This document shows, in pieces, positions 33,132-41,773 of a stretch of DNA of 57,572 nucleotides (the first letter of the stretch is position 1; each line of letters begins with the position of its first letter). Position numbers and translations under genes: made by a program. The stretch covers positions 1 to 57,572 of the forward strand of contig CAYVFC010000041.1 in NCBI GenBank assembly GCA_964450715.1. The letters run 5' to 3'. Source of the stretch: CAYVFC01 sp964450715. GTDB taxonomy: Bacteria > Myxococcota_A > Polyangia > Polyangiales > JAFGIB01. The notes below the pieces were generated by a model. The model ran no database searches. It was not told where the DNA came from and saw only the letters and a program-made list of their open reading frames with translations.

Positions 33132-34289
33132 TCACCTGCTCCGCCCGCGCCGCCCCGCTTTCCGCTCGCCCGCGGCCGCGGGCTCGACCAGGGTCACCTC
33201 TTCCAGATCGCCGTAGTACTCGCGGTAAGTACGCAACGCCTTGCGAACCAGCGCCCTGCCCCGGGCCGGTACCGCGTCCACCACCGTGGGGATGATGAAG
33301 ATCAGGTTCTCCGTCTCCTGACTGCGAACGCCGTCCGAGCCGAAGAGCGCTCCCAGGATGGGTATGCGGCTGAGCACGGGCAGGCCGGCGGTGCCGTGAG
33401 AGCGCTGCCGCGCCGTCAGCCCCGCCAGAACCAGCGACTGCCCCAGCTCCAGGTTGACCACGGTATCCAGGACCGAGGTGACCCGGCCCGGCACTCCCGT
33501 ACCGTTGTCGCTCGACAGGTCGGAGACGTCCGCGTGTAGCCGGAGCTCGATGCGGCCGCTCTCGCGATCATAGCGCGGGGAGACCTTCACGTTGCTGCCG
33601 AAGGCGATGGTGCGCACCTCGGCCGTCAGCGCACCCTGGATGGGCACGTTGACCTCGCCGCCGCCGCCGAAGCTCGCCTGGCTGCCGTTGACCGCGATCA
33701 CCGTGGCCTGCCGCAGCAGCTTGGCCCAGCCCGCCGACTGGGCGATGTCCAGCCTGGGCAGCACCTGGCCGGTCACCTCCACCGTGGCCTCCTGGAGCCG
33801 GCCCGACATCAGGTCCACGCTGCCGCCGAGCTCCCATCCCCCGATGGAACCGGGCATGCCGATGCCGATCTGATGCCCGTACTCTTTGCTGAGCTGGACG
33901 AAGTAAAAGTCCAGGCGGATGTTGTCGCGGGCCTGAACCCTTTCCGGGTCTTCTTCTTTCTCCGTCGGTGCGGGCGCCACCTGTGCATCCCCGGTCACGG
34001 TGATGCGGTAGTGCATCTGCCTGCCGTCGAGCATGAGAAAGAGCAGGGTGGTGCTCCCCGGTCGCAGCCCCACCACCACGAAGCTGGAGGCATCCCGGGT
34101 CAGCCGGATATCCACCACTCCCTTCACCCCTTCGGAGTAGCTCTTGACGCCCTCGCTCGAGATCACCTGCTGCTCGCCCACCGCCAGCGCGAGCTCGATC
34201 TCCTGCTCGCCGGCGGCCAGCGCGCTGGCGCCGCCAAAGAGCAGGACAGCGCAGAGCGCGGACGCGACCAGGGCCGTTCTAGCGCACAT
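33132..34289 (-). CDS. cpaC: CpaC/RcpA outer-membrane secretin
   Basis: 385 aa. The signal peptide ends near SALAAG. An N-terminal pilus-formation domain follows (LAVGEQQVISSEGVKSYSEG, FVVVGLRPGSTTLLFL), and then the secretin core (NVPIQGALTAEVRTIAFGSN, then VSDLSSDNGTGVPGRVTSVL, and LELGQSLVLAGLTARQRS). PVLSRIPILGALFGSD and ENLIFIIPTVV are standard secretin end motifs. It forms the outer-membrane pore for the Flp pilus. GGGAG precedes the ATG; the start overlaps the cpaB end by 11 bases. The C-terminal tail is basic. Confidence 0.93.
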   Translation of the reverse strand: MCARTALVASALCAVLLFGGASALAAGEQEIELALAVGEQQVISSEGVKSYSEGVKGVVDIRLTRDASSFVVVGLRPGSTTLLFLMLDGRQMHYRITVTGDAQVAPAPTEKEEDPERVQARDNIRLDFYFVQLSKEYGHQIGIGMPGSIGGWELGGSVDLMSGRLQEATVEVTGQVLPRLDIAQSAGWAKLLRQATVIAVNGSQASFGGGGEVNVPIQGALTAEVRTIAFGSNVKVSPRYDRESGRIELRLHADVSDLSSDNGTGVPGRVTSVLDTVVNLELGQSLVLAGLTARQRSHGTAGLPVLSRIPILGALFGSDGVRSQETENLIFIIPTVVDAVPARGRALVRKALRTYREYYGDLEEVTLVEPAAAGERKAGRRGRSR

Positions 34290-35061
34290 GGTCGATCTCC
34301 CTTCCGCCGTTAGCCCGCGCGAAAGGGCCCGAAGACCCCTGGACGCGGCCCGGGCCGCTCATGTCCGCCCCGGTGGTGACCGGCAGCTCGCGCGCCAGCA
34401 CGATATCGTCCGGATTGCGCAGGGCAAGCTTGAGCCGGCCCTGGTGCTCGGCCTGCGTCAGCAGTTGGGCCTGTTCGACCGTGGCGCTCAGCGTGACCGA
34501 TCCCCCGGAACGGGAGAGCTTGCGCACCTGGTCCTGCCCGCCGATATCGGCGCCCACCGCCAGCACCAGCAGGTTCTGCAGCAAGGTGCTGGTGAACTGC
34601 CCGCCGCCGCCCAGCCCCTCGCTCCGGGTAAAGAGCACGTCCACGCGATCGCCCGGGCGGATCAGCCCCGAAAGGTCGCTCGCGCGCGCGCTGATGGTGA
34701 TGGCGCGCATCCCTTCTTGCACCAGGCCGGACAGGGTCCCGCGCTCGGATTGAAAGGCCGCGATATCGGTCCAGAGCAGCGACTCGTCGGCCTTGACCGC
34801 GGCGCCGGCGTGCGCCCCGATCACCCGGTCCGCCTCGGCGGCCTTGATATGCCTCTGCTCCAGGTAGCCCCGGGGCAGCTCACGGAGTCCGAGCATCTCG
34901 CGCTCGATCACCGAGCCGGCGGCGATGTCGACAGCCGCGATCAACACGGCCGTTCGCGGGCCGCCCGAGATCTCGTCCTTCAGGCGGCCGACGTAGAGCT
35001 GGAAAAGGCCCATGCCCAGCAGGGCCGCCGTCGCCGCGATGATCAGGGGTTTGTTATTCAT
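34279..35061 (-). CDS. cpaB: CpaB/RcpC pilus assembly protein with SAF domain
   Basis: 260 aa from the ATG at 35061. One N-terminal membrane helix (LIIAATAALLGMGLFQLYV) is followed by a SAF-type domain (TAVLIAAVDIAAGSVIEREM, LRELPRGYLEQRHI) and the RcpC-like part (AITISARASDLSGLIRPGDR, VDVLFTR, LLQNLLVLAVGADI). It works with the secretin in the periplasm. It is the first gene after repeat copy B, so the repeat stands between the TadE-side genes and cpaB-cpaC. The extra 15 in-frame codons upstream are not conserved-looking. Confidence 0.92.
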   Translation of the reverse strand: MNNKPLIIAATAALLGMGLFQLYVGRLKDEISGGPRTAVLIAAVDIAAGSVIEREMLGLRELPRGYLEQRHIKAAEADRVIGAHAGAAVKADESLLWTDIAAFQSERGTLSGLVQEGMRAITISARASDLSGLIRPGDRVDVLFTRSEGLGGGGQFTSTLLQNLLVLAVGADIGGQDQVRKLSRSGGSVTLSATVEQAQLLTQAEHQGRLKLALRNPDDIVLARELPVTTGADMSGPGRVQGSSGPFARANGGREIDHVR

Positions 35062-35159
35062 GGTCGTGGCTTTCCGTCCTTCAGTTTTCGGGGCGGGAGG
35101 AGGCAAGCCCCTCCCCTACATTGTCTATCGGCCGTTCGCGCCGGGTGTTGCGTCCGATC

Positions 35160-35320
35160 AGAAGCCATTGCGTAAATACGGACCGAGTATTTCGGAGCGC
35201 GGCGGCCCCAGCTGCAAGGAGCGACGACGAGGAATAGTGGTGCTATTTCGAGGAGGAGCGACGCCGCAGATGGGGCCGCCCCGCCCGAAAGACGACGGGA
35301 GTATTTCTGCAATGGCTTCT
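35160..35320. repeat. Palindromic repeat family, full copy B
   Basis: Outer arms AGAAGCCATTGCGTAAATAC (35160-35179) and GTATTTCTGCAATGGCTTCT (35301-35320) pair with two mismatches over 20 bases. Inner arms also pair: GCGCGGCGGCCCCAGCTGC on the left against GCAGATGGGGCCGCCCCGC on the right. AATAG (35233-35237) and CTATT (35243-35247) close the central loop. The right end touches the TAG stop of the gene at 35319. The whole unit folds as one long hairpin in the Tad locus, between the 307-aa gene and cpaB. Confidence 0.85.
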
Positions 35321-36242
35321 AGTTCATTTCCGAAATCGTCACGTACCGGTCCGCGCCGTCGGCCCGGTCGAAGGTGATCACCAGCGTGCGCCCTTGCCGC
35401 TCGGCGAACAGCGCGCGGCCGGTTACCGGGCCTGTAGCCCTCGGCTTGTCCAGCAGCCGCCACCCCTGCTCCGGCAAGATACGGCGGTAAAAGCGCTCCA
35501 GCTCGGCCCGGTCCAAGGACGCGGTCCGGTAGATCGTAAGCGAGGGTGCCCGGTCCTGCTCCCAGGCCGACAGCACGCGGACGCAGCCCGGGGGACGGGC
35601 CACGGCCGCCGGGTCGCGCCCGGGCGCGTCGCGGTCGGTTGACAGGGCGCCCAGCAGGTCGACCTTCCCCTCGGTCCAGAAGGCGACGAAGGAGGCGCCC
35701 TTCTCGCTCTGCTCGGCCATCAGGTAGCGCAGCCCGCCCAGCTCCGACAGGTCGCCCGAGCGGAGGAACCGGTTCACCCGCTCGAGGGTCTCTTGCGGGG
35801 AAAGGTCATCGCTTCCCAGGTCCAGACAGGCCACGAATCCCTGCTCGGGCGTCTGGTGCCGCAGCGTACCGTCGGGCAGCCCGGGAGCGCCCTGGGCAAG
35901 CCCCGGGCGGCCGCGGCGCAACAGCGCCTCGATCTGCTCCGCCAGCCGGCCGCCGTTTTGCCGGCAACCGGCCTGAAACCGGTCGAGCACCCGGGACACG
36001 CCGCTCCGGCTGCTTCCCGATACCATCTTCAACCCGATCCCGTTGAGAAAGAGCGTCCGCGCCCCGCCCTGCCCTTCGGCGCGGCGCATCAGCTGCGCTC
36101 CCAGATCCATCAGGGTTCGGTTCAGCTCGGCGCGGCCCGAGCGGACGGCCAGGGCCAACAGCGCGACCTGGATGGCCGCCAGAAAGCCGAGCAGCCGCAG
36201 CAAGGCGGCGATCCGGCTCGGTGCTCTTCTTCCCTTCGACAT
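35319..36242 (-). CDS. Unknown single-pass protein of the Tad locus
   Basis: 307 aa from the ATG at 36242, with GGGAGGA six bases upstream. One N-terminal hydrophobic helix (IAALLRLLGFLAAIQVALLA, then VRSG) suggests a signal anchor with a periplasmic body of ~270 residues. Two halves have similar beta/alpha composition; the last ~80 residues (LTIYRTASLDRAELERFYRR, then ILPEQGWRLL, ending VTISEMN) look like a compact domain. I do not recognise the family. It lies between a TadE gene (23-base gap) and cpaB, so a role in pilus assembly or minor-pilin handling is inferred. Its stop lies at the edge of repeat copy B. Confidence 0.65.
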   Translation of the reverse strand: MSKGRRAPSRIAALLRLLGFLAAIQVALLALAVRSGRAELNRTLMDLGAQLMRRAEGQGGARTLFLNGIGLKMVSGSSRSGVSRVLDRFQAGCRQNGGRLAEQIEALLRRGRPGLAQGAPGLPDGTLRHQTPEQGFVACLDLGSDDLSPQETLERVNRFLRSGDLSELGGLRYLMAEQSEKGASFVAFWTEGKVDLLGALSTDRDAPGRDPAAVARPPGCVRVLSAWEQDRAPSLTIYRTASLDRAELERFYRRILPEQGWRLLDKPRATGPVTGRALFAERQGRTLVITFDRADGADRYVTISEMN

Positions 36243-36265
36243 CGAATCCTCCCTGATCGAACGCT

Positions 36266-36880
36266 TCAACAGAAACCGGCCAGGTCGCAGAACGCGTCTA
36301 TCAGCGCCTCCCCCAGCGTGCGCGGCTGCTCGTTGCACATGAGGTAGTAGCGGCCGTGCACCTCGACCGCCCTTCCGCCCAGCACGGGCGGACGCTCGAC
36401 CTCTCCGCCCGCATCGGCTAGCAAGGCGCTGCCGAATATCGCCTCGACGGCCGCGCCGACCAGCGGGATATCGGAGGCTTCGTCGATGGGGCTCGAAGCC
36501 TCGGCCCTCTGCCAGATGTCGTTGTCCATGCCAGAGTCGACCGGCGACCCGACCACGCCGTCGCAGCCCTCGGGAGCTCTGCCGGGGCACCCGGCGTTCG
36601 AGTGCTGCCAGGCGCAGTGGCGGGCCTTGACCAGCAGCGCCTGACGGGTCTCGGCCATTCGCGCCGCGAACAGCACGCCGAACAGGATGAGGATGAAGAA
36701 GGGCAGCATGATGACGGCCTCCACCGAGGCCGCCCCGCGTTGCTCCGCGGTCCATCGCCTCGAAATCGTCACCGAGGCCGCCCCGCGTTGCTCCGCGGTC
36801 CATCGCCCCGAAATCGTCACCGAGGCCGCCCCGCGTTGCTCCGCGGTCCATCGCTCTTTAGTCGTCGCCGTCTCCGACAC
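36266..36880 (-). CDS. TadE-like pseudopilin with triplicated leader segment
   Basis: About 204 aa. The TadE/TadG signature RGAASVEAVIMLPFFILILF, then GVLFAARMAE, is a pseudopilin leader plus membrane helix with the conserved Glu. The 16 residues in front of it, RWTAEQRGAASVTIS(G/R), are present twice more upstream as exact-length tandem repeats, so the protein has three processing-site-like segments, only the last with the Glu and a helix. The start is uncertain: GTG at 36880 with AGAGG upstream is preferred; GTG at 36889 is possible. The mature part has several Cys. It overlaps nothing and follows tadG by 13 bases. Confidence 0.75.
   Translation of the reverse strand: MSETATTKERWTAEQRGAASVTISGRWTAEQRGAASVTISRRWTAEQRGAASVEAVIMLPFFILILFGVLFAARMAETRQALLVKARHCAWQHSNAGCPGRAPEGCDGVVGSPVDSGMDNDIWQRAEASSPIDEASDIPLVGAAVEAIFGSALLADAGGEVERPPVLGGRAVEVHGRYYLMCNEQPRTLGEALIDAFCDLAGFC
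36723..36856 (-). repeat. 48-bp tandem repeat, 2.8 copies, inside tadE-like gene
   Basis: Units begin at 36723, 36771 and 36819 with ACCGAGGCCGCCCCGCGTTG; the first two differ by only one base over 48, and the third is partial. The length is a multiple of three and the repeat is in frame, giving 16-residue repeats. Confidence 0.95.
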
Positions 36881-36893
36881 GGGATACACCTCT

Positions 36894-38810
36894 TCAATGA
36901 ACGACCATGGCCTCGAAGAAATCGAGCGAGCCCTCGAGGTCGTCGCAAACCGAGCCCTCTCCGGCCTCTTCTCCGGTCGACTCGCGACAGGACTGCTCGG
37001 GATCGTCTGCGGGCAGGCCATCGTTCCACTGCTCGACCTCGGGATCGGCCCCGTACTCGTCCCCGGAATCCCCCTCCGGCAGGCGGAAGCGCTTAAGCCG
37101 CGCCCGCCACTTCATGTTCCACATCCACTGCTCGCGCTCCTCCTCGCCCCCGTAAAAGTACTCGGCCTGGGCCACCGACAGCCTCTCCCAGCGCCGCGCC
37201 TGCTGGTAGAGCTGCTGGACCAGCTCCTGGGGCCGGTTCCAGGTCGCCGTTCGCACGACGTTTTCCGAGGCCCGCGCCAGCCCCGACAAGGGTTGCCCCA
37301 CCACCAGGGCGCGCAGCTGGAAATCCTCGCCCCCCAGCTCCACCTCGTCTTGCATCTTCTGCGGAACGTTGGTGCTTCGCGACTGCTTCTGCTCCTCGGT
37401 CAGCCGGTCCTGCTCGGTGGTGTCGGTCGGGTGCTCCTCGACCACGTCCGGTTTCACGCAAGCGAAGACCTGGGCTATCTCGGTGAAGGAGCAGGCAGCG
37501 GTACTCTCCCCCACCGCCGCCTCCAGTCTCTGGCCCGTCTCCGGATCGATCGCGGGAGCGGGCGGCTGCTCGCACTGGTCCGGGTCATACTCGCTGCAGA
37601 CCGGGGTCGACCGCTCGGGGTCGCGCTCGCCCAGAGCCTGGTTCCAGTCGTCCTGGTCGCAGGGTTCGCCTTCTCCGTCTTTGCGCTCGGCGCCCACCAC
37701 CTCGCGCACCTGCACCCATCCGGTCGGCTGCTTGAGGTAGTAGAGCCTCATCTCCCGCTGTTGCCAGCTGTAGCTCTCGAGGTTGGTGTCCGCGCCCGGG
37801 TTGCAGGCGCTGCGCGCCCGCTCCGCCCGCTCCCAGTAGTGCCGGCAGAGCTCTTCCTGGTTCGGCTGGCCCGCGAACCGGCAGTAGCCCTCGTCGTCGG
37901 GTTTTGACGCCTCCTCGTCTTGCTCGGCCCGCGCGCAGAGCCGCCGGTGCTCCTCCGCGTCGTAGTTGCCGCCGGAATCGTTCCGGTACCGTATGCATTG
38001 CTCGCGCGACGGCAGCGAGGGCCGCTTCTCGTCGTATTTGACGGTGAAGTCCTCGAACGAGGGATCGCCGTCGCCGCAGAGCCATCTCGAGAGCGTTCGG
38101 CCCAGCCCCTCGGTCGCGCTCTCGATGGCGTCGCCGATGATGTCGCCCACCGTCCCTCCCAGGCTCTGGAAAGGGTAGGCGACCAGGCTACCCACGTTGG
38201 CCGCGGCTTTGCCGCAGAGCACGTCAAAGCGATCGTCCTGTACCGGAAGCGCGTAACGGGGCAGATAGGCCACCGCTATCTGCGCGGGCGGGCGGTAGTG
38301 CCCGATCACGGTGTCGAGCACCCGCGCCTCGGACGCGACCGGCACCACCGCCCGCACACCGCGGGCGGCGGTGTGAAGTATCCGGAGTTGGGGGAAGACC
38401 ACGCGCCGCGCGGTATCCGCCGCCGTGCGGGCCTTGCTTCGCGCCGACTCCAGAAACGGAATGGCGCTCGCCGCCGCCCCGTAGCTGAAGATGGAGGCCA
38501 CGGCGGCGAGCACGATGGCCGCCGCGCAGATGGTCTCCACCAGCTTGAAGGCCACCACCACGGCCAGGAGCGCCGCCATCACCAGGTTGATGAGCACGAT
38601 GGTGTTCATGCCGCGCGCGTGCACCACGGCCGCGGAAAAGGCGGCCGCGTCGGCCGCGTCCTGCATCTGCTGCCGCTGTAGCAGCGTCTCGCCGATACCC
38701 ACTACCTGATACAGCACGGCCACCAGGAACACGGCCATGACCACGCCCATCACCATGATGGCGCCCCGCTGGTCGCACACGCAGTTGCGTTTCCGTCCCC
38801 CGCTAGTCAT
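36894..38810 (-). CDS. tadG: TadG-like pilus assembly protein
   Basis: 638 aa from the ATG at 38810 (GGAGG upstream; overlaps the next tadE stop by 8 bases). The Flp-pilus TadG N-terminal domain is clear: RGAIMVMGVVMAVFLVAVLY, then QMQDAADAAAFSAAVVHARG and MNTIVLINLVMAALLAVVVA, giving two or three hydrophobic helices by residue ~125. The remaining ~500 residues are hydrophilic, acidic and Cys-containing (YCRFAGQPNQEELC, CVKPDVVEEHP), with no von Willebrand MIDAS seen. It should be anchored in the inner membrane with its large domain outside. It is longer than typical TadG. Confidence 0.78.
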   Translation of the reverse strand: MTSGGRKRNCVCDQRGAIMVMGVVMAVFLVAVLYQVVGIGETLLQRQQMQDAADAAAFSAAVVHARGMNTIVLINLVMAALLAVVVAFKLVETICAAAIVLAAVASIFSYGAAASAIPFLESARSKARTAADTARRVVFPQLRILHTAARGVRAVVPVASEARVLDTVIGHYRPPAQIAVAYLPRYALPVQDDRFDVLCGKAAANVGSLVAYPFQSLGGTVGDIIGDAIESATEGLGRTLSRWLCGDGDPSFEDFTVKYDEKRPSLPSREQCIRYRNDSGGNYDAEEHRRLCARAEQDEEASKPDDEGYCRFAGQPNQEELCRHYWERAERARSACNPGADTNLESYSWQQREMRLYYLKQPTGWVQVREVVGAERKDGEGEPCDQDDWNQALGERDPERSTPVCSEYDPDQCEQPPAPAIDPETGQRLEAAVGESTAACSFTEIAQVFACVKPDVVEEHPTDTTEQDRLTEEQKQSRSTNVPQKMQDEVELGGEDFQLRALVVGQPLSGLARASENVVRTATWNRPQELVQQLYQQARRWERLSVAQAEYFYGGEEEREQWMWNMKWRARLKRFRLPEGDSGDEYGADPEVEQWNDGLPADDPEQSCRESTGEEAGEGSVCDDLEGSLDFFEAMVVH

Positions 38811-39765
38811 CTCCCCTCCGGTAGTAACCCGCACCCTGGATGGGCATGGTGGCCTGGGCGCTCAGCTGAGCGAAGCGGGCGTCGGCCAGCACCAAAGTCA
38901 GCGTCAGGGCGAAGCTCTCGGCGCGGGAGAAGAGCTCCAGGCTCTGCCGGAGCTCTTGCAGGCTGCGGCGGGTCTCGCCCACCATGGCGGCGAGCCGTTG
39001 CGGATCGAGCCCGGCCGGATCCGAGATGGCATCACGGATCTCTTGCGCGCTGGCCTCCGCCCCGGACAGACCAAAGGGCCGCTCGCACATGAAGCGCGAG
39101 ACCAGGGGCACGGCGCAGTGAAAGAGGTAGGTGACCCGCACAGTCGCGCTGTCGGTCGGGCCATAGGCGCCCTCGAAGATCTCCCGGCTGCCGGGCCGGT
39201 GAAAGGTCACCACCGCGGCCGCCCTGTTATAGAGGAGGCCGGCCGCGAAGCGCTGCCCGGGCGAGCTCCCGATGGCCCCGGCCAGGCTGCTGCTGCCGGC
39301 CCCGCTCCAGCCGAAGGCTTGGCGCAGGCCCGAGTCGAACCAGCCGGCCACGAGCCGGAACGGTGGGGCGAGGGCCATGAGCGGTACGTAGACCGCCTTG
39401 CGGATGTCCTTCAGACGCGGCCCGCCCCGGCTGAGCCCGGCGCGACCCGCCAGCTGGCCCACCGGTGCTCCGAACCAGCCGGCCAGGCGGTTCATCACCG
39501 GGTTGCTCTGCGAGGTGCCCGAAGAGCCCGAGCTTCCGTAATCGATGACCCCGAAGCCCTCCGGCCCGTATCGCTCCGGGTCGTCGTCCTCCAGCACCAC
39601 CATGGCCGAGCGCGCCCCCATCACGGCCGCGTGCTGTACCACCAGCTTGGCCGAGGCCATGAAGGCGAGCTGCACCACCCCCAGAAAGAGGAGGAATACG
39701 GGCATGAAGCAGATGATGAACTCCACGTAGACCGCTCCCCGAGCGTCTCCGGCGCTACCCTGCAT
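38803..39765 (-). CDS. tadE: TadE-like pseudopilin
   Basis: 320 aa from the ATG at 39765, whose first base is the last base of the peptidase stop (TGATG). The signature RGAVYVEFIICFMPVFLLFL, then GVVQLAFMASAKLVVQHAAV, is the TadE leader, Glu and helix. The rest is a larger-than-usual periplasmic part (~270 residues), with MCERPFGLSGAEAS near the middle. TadE pseudopilins are cut by the CpaA/TadV peptidase encoded just upstream. Codons before 39765 are not conserved. Confidence 0.85.
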   Translation of the reverse strand: MQGSAGDARGAVYVEFIICFMPVFLLFLGVVQLAFMASAKLVVQHAAVMGARSAMVVLEDDDPERYGPEGFGVIDYGSSGSSGTSQSNPVMNRLAGWFGAPVGQLAGRAGLSRGGPRLKDIRKAVYVPLMALAPPFRLVAGWFDSGLRQAFGWSGAGSSSLAGAIGSSPGQRFAAGLLYNRAAAVVTFHRPGSREIFEGAYGPTDSATVRVTYLFHCAVPLVSRFMCERPFGLSGAEASAQEIRDAISDPAGLDPQRLAAMVGETRRSLQELRQSLELFSRAESFALTLTLVLADARFAQLSAQATMPIQGAGYYRRGDD

Positions 39766-40298
39766 CACCACGTCCACCCCAGGGGCGTCCTGGACAGAAA
39801 GGTCAAGATCGAGGCGGCCAGGATGGCGCCGCCCAGGCGCAGGCTGGTCATGAGCTCGGGGCGGATCTCGCGCCTGCGAGCGGCCGGAATACAGGCGTTG
39901 AGCAGCAACCAAATCGAGTTGGCAAGCGTACGCAGCAGCCTCCCCTGCCAGGCCAGCCGTCCGAGCGCGTAGACCGCTGCCAGCAGTAACGAGCCGAGCT
40001 GTATCTCCAGCCCCACCCCGGCGCCGGCCACTGCTCCCAACGCGGCGAACAGCTTGAGATCGCCGCCTCCCATGGCTCCGCGGGCGAAGAGCAGCGCCGG
40101 CACCGCGCCACAAACCACCAGCCCCAGAAGCGAGCCCCCGAGCGCCCCCGGCCCGGCGACGAAGCCGTGGGCCAGGGGCGCCAGGAGCAGGGGAGGAACC
40201 GTCAGCCGGTTGGGGATGGTGCCGTTGCGCAGGTCGGTGATAGCGGCCGCCGTGGCCAGGGCCACCGCGGCCAGAAGCGGTATGGATAGGTCTTGCAA
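39765..40298 (-). CDS. cpaA: Prepilin peptidase CpaA/TadV
   Basis: 177 aa, five or six membrane helices. The two aspartates of this aspartic protease family are seen in ITDLRNGTIPN and in GGGDLKLFAALGA. It cleaves leaders of Flp pilins and TadE/TadG pseudopilins at the inner membrane. It lacks the methyltransferase domain of PilD, as usual for TadV. It lies 15 bases after the second Flp gene. Confidence 0.93.
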   Translation of the reverse strand: MQDLSIPLLAAVALATAAAITDLRNGTIPNRLTVPPLLLAPLAHGFVAGPGALGGSLLGLVVCGAVPALLFARGAMGGGDLKLFAALGAVAGAGVGLEIQLGSLLLAAVYALGRLAWQGRLLRTLANSIWLLLNACIPAARRREIRPELMTSLRLGGAILAASILTFLSRTPLGWTW

Positions 40299-40313
40299 TG
40301 AACTGGCTCCGCG

Positions 40314-40499
40314 TCAGGGAAAGGGCAGCAGCAGCACGACCTGCTGGTAGAGGTAGAGGTTGAGCAGCGGCAGGCCGAGCGCCACCAGGGCGGCCACCGC
40401 GGCCACCGACACCAGGCTCAGCACCACCACGTACTCGACGGTTACCGAGCCGGTGGTGTCGGTGGGGATCGCCGCAAACCGCTCCCGGTCAGAAATCAA
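40314..40499 (-). CDS. Flp-type pilin 2
   Basis: 61 aa. The type IVb pilin leader and helix are TGSVTVEYVVVLSLVSVAAV, with Glu5 after the Gly cleavage site, and a short mature part ending YLYQQVVLLLPFP. It overlaps the first pilin gene by 11 bases. The mature part is unusually hydrophobic, so it may be a minor pilin rather than the major subunit. Confidence 0.85.
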   Translation of the reverse strand: MISDRERFAAIPTDTTGSVTVEYVVVLSLVSVAAVAALVALGLPLLNLYLYQQVVLLLPFP

Positions 40500-40695
40500 C
40501 GGTTTCGCCGTTCAGTTCGCCAGCGATCTCGCCCGACGAGGCACCTAGCCTTTCTTTGACCATTCCCCCGAACGTCGTCCACGTCCCCACCGCCACGGCC
40601 GCGATCAGACAGAGGATGATCACGTACTCCACGGTGGAGAGCCCCCGGGTGTCGCGCACCAGCGCGCTCGAGCGGATCTTGTTGATGAGCTTCAT
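40489..40695 (-). CDS. flp: Flp-type pilin 1
   Basis: 68 aa from the ATG at 40695 (AAAGGA upstream). RGLSTVEYVIILCLIAAVAV is the Flp leader and helix with Glu5 and the following Tyr. The mature part ends with a short hydrophilic tail (GASSGEIAGELNGETVDF). It is the first gene of the Tad locus and probably the major pilin. The frame continues upstream to 40851, but that part is not conserved and lacks a ribosome site. Confidence 0.88.
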   Translation of the reverse strand: MKLINKIRSSALVRDTRGLSTVEYVIILCLIAAVAVGTWTTFGGMVKERLGASSGEIAGELNGETVDF

Positions 40696-41773
40696 CTCGC
40701 CATTCCTTTCGCAAGGCCGTTGCCGGCCGGGTTGTTGTGGGTCTGGAGGGGCGGGACCCGCTCGTCGGTCCGTAGACCCTCGCCCCCGTTTGTCCGATCT
40801 GGTTTGGGGCTTGGCGTCGGTCCCGACCCTCAACCCGCTTATCGGCCGCACCCGGGCCGAGGTTGCGTACGGAATATCGAAAAAGGTTGGCGGCGATTGC
40901 CCCCTGATCCTGTCTCGGCCTCGACCGGGTTTTCACGGGAAGTGGGCTGGGCAGCCTCTCGCTAACCCGGTCCCCCGGCGAAAAACCGGAGGAAAACCGC
41001 CTTCAACCGTTCGCCCCTGACGCCGATCGGCTTGTTATAGATTTTTCCGTCTTCAGCGTCGGGGATGGGGACCCAGGACCTCTAAGGTGCGGATATTCCT
41101 AGGTTTTTCCGGCAGCGGTGCTCTCGGTGCGACGCCCGCAGGACCCGTACCTGCCCGCCCCCCCGTCTATATTAAAAGGTTGCGCCCGGCGCGTCCCCGA
41201 CAGGCCCGGGGGCGATGCTCGAGGTAGCGCGCGCCGGCAGCCCCTCCCCGGGGGCAGGACGCCGCGCCCGGGAGCCGGCGATCTGCCGCCCGTGCGCCAG
41301 GCAAGGCGCGGCACCCGGAGATCTGGCAAGTACATCCATCAACCCCTTTTCCTGACCTTATCCACCACCTCGAATTGGGGATTGTAGCCGTATATAGGCC
41401 TATTACCCGCCTTGTTTTCGCGATCTGTATCGGTGAAATACGGCGTATCCCCGGTGGCGCTCGGAGGTCCGCAAGCTGCCGCCGGCAAATCCTGGAACAC
41501 GAGCGGGCTCGCTTCCCCTGGACGCCTACCTCGATCAGATCGCCTGACCGCCCAATCGAATTCGAAAATGAACCCGCTTGTATCGATCTGTCCCGGATAG
41601 GCAAACCAGGCGACAAAAACGGGATAAATCGAAAAAAGCTAATGATTTCGCAAGAAAAGATACCTTTACTTATAAAACAGATAAGTTATTAGAGATAAAA
41701 ACCGCACAAAAAAGGGTTGCCAAGGCTAAAAAAAGTAGAACCGCTTAATTCGAGTAGCTATACTGGCCGCATT
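40696..41773. other. 1.08-kb intergenic region between flp and the H1-like gene; no gene seen
   Basis: Both flanking genes are transcribed outwards, so promoters for each should be here. Short open frames exist on both strands but have no domain, no ribosome site and are not consistent with each other. GGGTCT and AGACCC form an inverted pair near 40740-40783. ATAGGCCTAT is a palindrome near 41392-41403. From about 41640 to 41773 the sequence becomes strongly A/T-rich before the H1-like gene, but no clean -35/-10 pair was found. Confidence 0.6.

Noticed and set aside
36723..36856. Possible CRISPR or minisatellite array
   Set aside because: Units are directly adjacent with no spacers, and they are in frame in a TadE-like gene.
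36894..37907. 406-aa and other plus-strand frames antisense to tadG
   Set aside because: No domains or ribosome site; they follow from codon bias of tadG.
40700..40730. Sigma-54-like -24/-12 match (CGGCAACGGCCTTGC on the minus strand) just before flp
   Set aside because: GG and GC are correctly spaced, but transcription would start after the ribosome site, about five bases before the ATG, so it cannot serve as the flp promoter; probably chance in GC-rich DNA.
41118..41692. Short open frames in the large intergenic region
   Set aside because: No ribosome sites, no recognisable motifs, and overlapping candidates on both strands with non-coding composition.
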